The notes beneath the pieces were generated by a model. The model had not been told where the DNA came from. It ran no database searches and was given only the letters and a program-made list of their open reading frames with translations. Of a DNA stretch of 64,000 nt, positions 61,594 to 64,000 are shown in pieces. Positions within the stretch are counted from its first letter, which is position 1, and the number at the start of each line of letters is the position of its first letter. The DNA is from Nymphaea colorata (Eukaryota; Streptophyta; Magnoliopsida; Nymphaeales; Nymphaeaceae): the NCBI RefSeq assembly GCF_008831285.2, contig NC_045141.1, forward strand, positions 18,162,848-18,226,847, read 5' to 3'. The position numbers were made by a program, and so were the translations under genes.

Positions 61594-61810
61594 TGCTCTT
61601 CATTTAGAGCATTCATTTTCATGATCTCTTTTTTTAAGAACTTTTTTATTGCTCTTCATTTATCTCATTCATTTTCATGATCTCTTTTTTTAAGAAGTTA
61701 AGTAATGGAAGTCATTATAAAAACCATTTTTATTGCTTTTCATTTATCTCATTCATTTTCATGATCTCTTTTTTTAAGAACTTAAGTAATGGAAGTCATT
61801 ATAGAAACCT
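61594..61810 (+). repeat. imperfect tandem repeat, three copies (56/84 bp spacing)
   Basis: Each copy carries CATTCATTTTCATGATCTCT followed by TTTTTAAGAA; the word CATGATCTCT starts at 61620, 61676 and 61760. The first unit lacks the 28-bp AAGTAATGGAAGTCATTATA segment found in the other two. Confidence 0.85.
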
Positions 61811-62404
61811 GGTAAATTTTATGACTTTCTTTTTACATTCTACAAGTCTCAAGGCATTAGCGGAGCTCCATATAAGCTGGCGTGGCCAATTACCCACGCA
61901 AGCAAAAAAAAAATTATTTATTTTTATATAGATTTTTTACAATTATTTACAAAAACTTTTTATAACAATATTTCATAACCAAAAAATTCTGACTCAGCCG
62001 CTGTTCCAAAGAGTCAGTTTAGTTAAAAATGAGATCCGCAGTTTTTTTAAAAAAAAAGTAATTTAAGTATCTTTTCTTTCTACTCTTTACAAAAAAAAAA
62101 TTTGAATAAAATTATCAATAGCTAGGAGGTAGGGGTATGAATACATAAAGCGGTCAATAATCAGACAATTCACATCGGATGGGTGGCCAATCAACTCCAT
62201 CGTAACAGTAGCACGTGTCGTAAGAAACGTATGTCCTAAGCGCAGATATGAATCCCAATGAAAACAACCTTATAGTGAAGCTCCACCAACCTGCCTTCAA
62301 AACAAAATCATGCCAAGCTTATCACCATCACATGGCTTCTTCTCTTTGGAGAAAGGAGTTTGGTCAATTATGGCAGCTAGGATGTTACAGTCCATGTTCC
62401 TTGA

Positions 62405-62436
62405 TGAGAAGATCAAAATATATATTTATATATATG
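62405..62436 (+). promoter_or_regulatory. candidate TATA region of the P450 gene
   Basis: AAATATATATTTATATATAT lies about 200 bp upstream of the P450 start codon, and a second TATATAT word occurs at about 62561-62567. Either could serve as the TATA box; spacing favours the second if the leader is short. Confidence 0.35.
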
Positions 62437-62629
62437 GCCGCCCTAAAGATTTTTCTGTTTTTTTCTTTGCTTTCCGGCTGTCCATTTCTTCCAACTAATT
62501 CTCAGTCTCAGATGAAAGGAATTGACATGCCCACATTCTTTTACATGTTTATGTGCGCCTATATATGGGTCTCTGCACCACCACCCATATGACTTGGGAA
62601 GAGTCATACAGCCAAACTGTATATCCGCC

Positions 62630-63532
62630 ATGGCCGCTGATCTTCTCATGCCTTTGGTCTTCCTGTCGTCCCTGGTCTTCCTCCTCCTCGGCTTCCTCAA
62701 GAAGAAGAAGAGGCTGCCCCTTCCCCCTGGCCCCCCCACCTTGCCCCTCATAGGCCACATGCACATCATGGACCAACTCACTCACAGAGGATTGGCCAGG
62801 CTCGCCAACAAGTACGGCGGCATCATGTACCTCAGGCTCGGGTTCATGCCGACGGTCGTCGTTTCGTCGCCGGACGCGGCGAAGGAGGTCCTCAAGGAGC
62901 AGGACGGCGTCTTCTCCAACCGCCCCGCGACGCTCACCATCCGGTACCTGACCTACGGCCTCGCCGACATGGCCTTCGCCAACTACGGGCCGTTCTGGCG
63001 CCAGATGCGGAAGCTCTGCGTCATGAAGCTCTTCAGCCGGAAGCGAGCCGAGTCGTGGGCGTCGGTCCGGCACGAGATCGACGGCCTGATCCGGACACTG
63101 GCAGCCGGCGCCGGCACCACGGTCAACCTCGGCGAGCTCGTGTTCGCCCTCACCAGGAACATCACCTTCAAGGCCGCGTTCGGTTCCGACTTCGATGACG
63201 ACCAGAACGTGTTTCTCTCCATCCTCCAGGAGTTCTCGAAGCTGTTCGGGGCTTTCAACATCGGCGACTTCGTCCCCTGGCTGGACCGCTTCGACCTGCA
63301 GGGCCTGAACAAGAGGCTGGAGAAGGCCCGGGGCTCGCTGGACCGCTTCACTGACAGGATCATAGACGACCATATGGCGAAGGCGAAGGGCAAAGGTGAG
63401 GACGGCTCGGACATGGTGGACGAGCTCCTTGCCTTCCTCGGCGACCAGGCCTCGGCCGGAGCTGAAGACGTTCTCGACGAAAATTCCGCCGCTTTGAAGC
63501 TGACGAGGGAAAACGTCAAGGCAATCGTCATG
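62630..63532 (+). CDS. F5H: cytochrome P450 CYP84-type (ferulate/coniferaldehyde 5-hydroxylase), first exon, partial
   Basis: An endoplasmic-reticulum monooxygenase that 5-hydroxylates coniferaldehyde or ferulate, directing lignin toward syringyl units. Visible: an N-terminal anchor (residues 5-22), a KKKKR stop-transfer, the proline hinge PPGPP (32-36), then MDQLTHRGLA, SNRPATLTIRYLTYGLADMA, YGPFWRQMRKLCVMKLFSRK, EFSKLFGAFNIGDFVPWL and MVDELLAF, all typical of CYP84A. Exon 1 has 301 codons and ends ...KAIVM at a GTGAAA donor, the position I recall for the CYP84 intron. The oxygen-binding I-helix, ExxR and haem Cys lie beyond the window, so activity cannot be judged. The ATG at 62630 is chosen because it starts the membrane anchor; the open frame extends upstream without support. 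The exon is very GC-rich, unlike its AT-rich surroundings. Confidence 0.93.
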
Positions 63533-64000
63533 GTGAAATTTCTTTCCTTTTCTTTTCTTTTTTTGGGAGTGCAAAAGATCTCGTTATATATCTATCTTCT
63601 TAAATAGAAAATTAATTGCGCTTCATATTTCTTTCATCCATCCCCACGAGATCTAACCATGCACGAATATTAACATGAAGAAGATTCAAGAAAAATGACA
63701 TCACGTCGACATCTTAACAGGTAAAAATATCTCAAACAAAATATTAACATTCCAATATGTTTATGTACATATATATAATTTAATATAGAAACTAGAACAT
63801 ATCTTAATTGAAGTCGGTTTTATGAAAAATGTTGATTCTTTTACTGTTAAAGAATTTGATGTTACAAGTGCATTTCGTTTCTTATTATATATTATGAAAA
63901 CATTGGTAAATTTCAAAAATGTTTGCCTTAATATACATTTCCCATCAAAAACATTCTTAACATAATATCTACAATGTTAGATTGCGTTGAAAGGTTTATG
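63533..64000 (+). other. start of P450 intron 1, cut by window edge
   Basis: AT-rich sequence after the GTGAAA donor with no frame continuing the protein. The expected second exon (about 210-220 codons, with the haem-binding Cys) is not in the window. Confidence 0.8.

Larger units (their letters stand above)
56607..62629. other. repeat-rich intergenic region before the P450 gene
   Basis: The first 150 bases hold the presumed promoter and leader of the minus-strand DnaJ-type gene. The rest is AT-rich, with TCGAGCTCGA-type and GGCCCGG-type repeat islands, TA microsatellites (58293-58315, 60411-60436) and three tandem repeats. An open frame at 57448-57933 runs across one of the GGCCCGG islands and is not considered a gene. 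Nothing else recognised. Confidence 0.55.

Noticed and set aside
62549..63574. 341-codon minus-strand frame over the P450 exon
   Set aside because: Antisense shadow of a GC-rich coding exon; the plus frame carries all the P450 motifs.
1..64000. CRISPR array, prokaryotic operon or new defence system
   Set aside because: All genes are spliced plant genes; the tandem repeats lack the repeat-spacer pattern and no bacterial-type gene was seen.

Overview
This is nuclear DNA of a flowering plant. Genes are split by long AT-rich introns with GT..AG borders, LTR, LINE and SINE-like elements lie between and inside them, and every recognisable protein belongs to a land-plant family (FRO ferric reductase, PRMT6, plastid-type PRPP synthetase, MYB-CC factor, CYP84 P450). 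The species cannot be fixed from the sequence. All exon models were built by hand from reading frame, splice borders and remembered family sequence; none has been tested against transcripts.

Layout. 0.7-1.4 kb (-): a possible small two-exon gene of unknown function. 1.4-6.6 kb: repeat-rich intergenic DNA. 6.8-14.1 kb (+): a complete eight-exon ferric-chelate reductase (705 codons) whose third intron holds a 77-bp triple tandem repeat. 16.2-32.8 kb (+): a complete 13-exon PRMT6-type arginine methyltransferase (415 codons). Intron 9 contains a decayed 5.27-kb Ty1/copia element, and intron 10 a 2.15-kb LTR element with no recognisable polymerase. Both are antisense to the gene and both keep 5-bp target duplications. 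37.1-44.7 kb (+): a complete nine-exon ribose-phosphate pyrophosphokinase with a plastid-type leader (417 codons). 49.2-51.9 kb (+): an eight-exon MYB-CC (PHR1-like) transcription factor (399 codons). 52.4-56.6 kb (-): a four-exon, 142-codon DnaJ-type zinc-finger protein, convergent with the MYB-CC gene; its 3.55-kb second intron holds a LINE 3' end on the opposite strand. 56.6-62.6 kb: AT-rich intergenic DNA with repeats. 62.6 kb to the window end (+): the first exon of a CYP84-type ferulate/coniferaldehyde 5-hydroxylase, cut by the edge.

The genes are functionally unrelated neighbours (iron uptake, protein methylation, nucleotide precursor supply, probable phosphate or starvation-type transcription control, plastid cysteine-rich protein, lignin monomer synthesis) and do not form a cluster. 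The most interesting material is structural: the paired antisense LTR insertions in one intact gene, the polymerase-less LTR element with GC-rich cargo, the two consecutive introns that both begin GT(CT)n, the ACGT-core tandem array in the FRO intron, and a G-quadruplex-like tract in a PRS intron. I found no clearly new multi-gene system.
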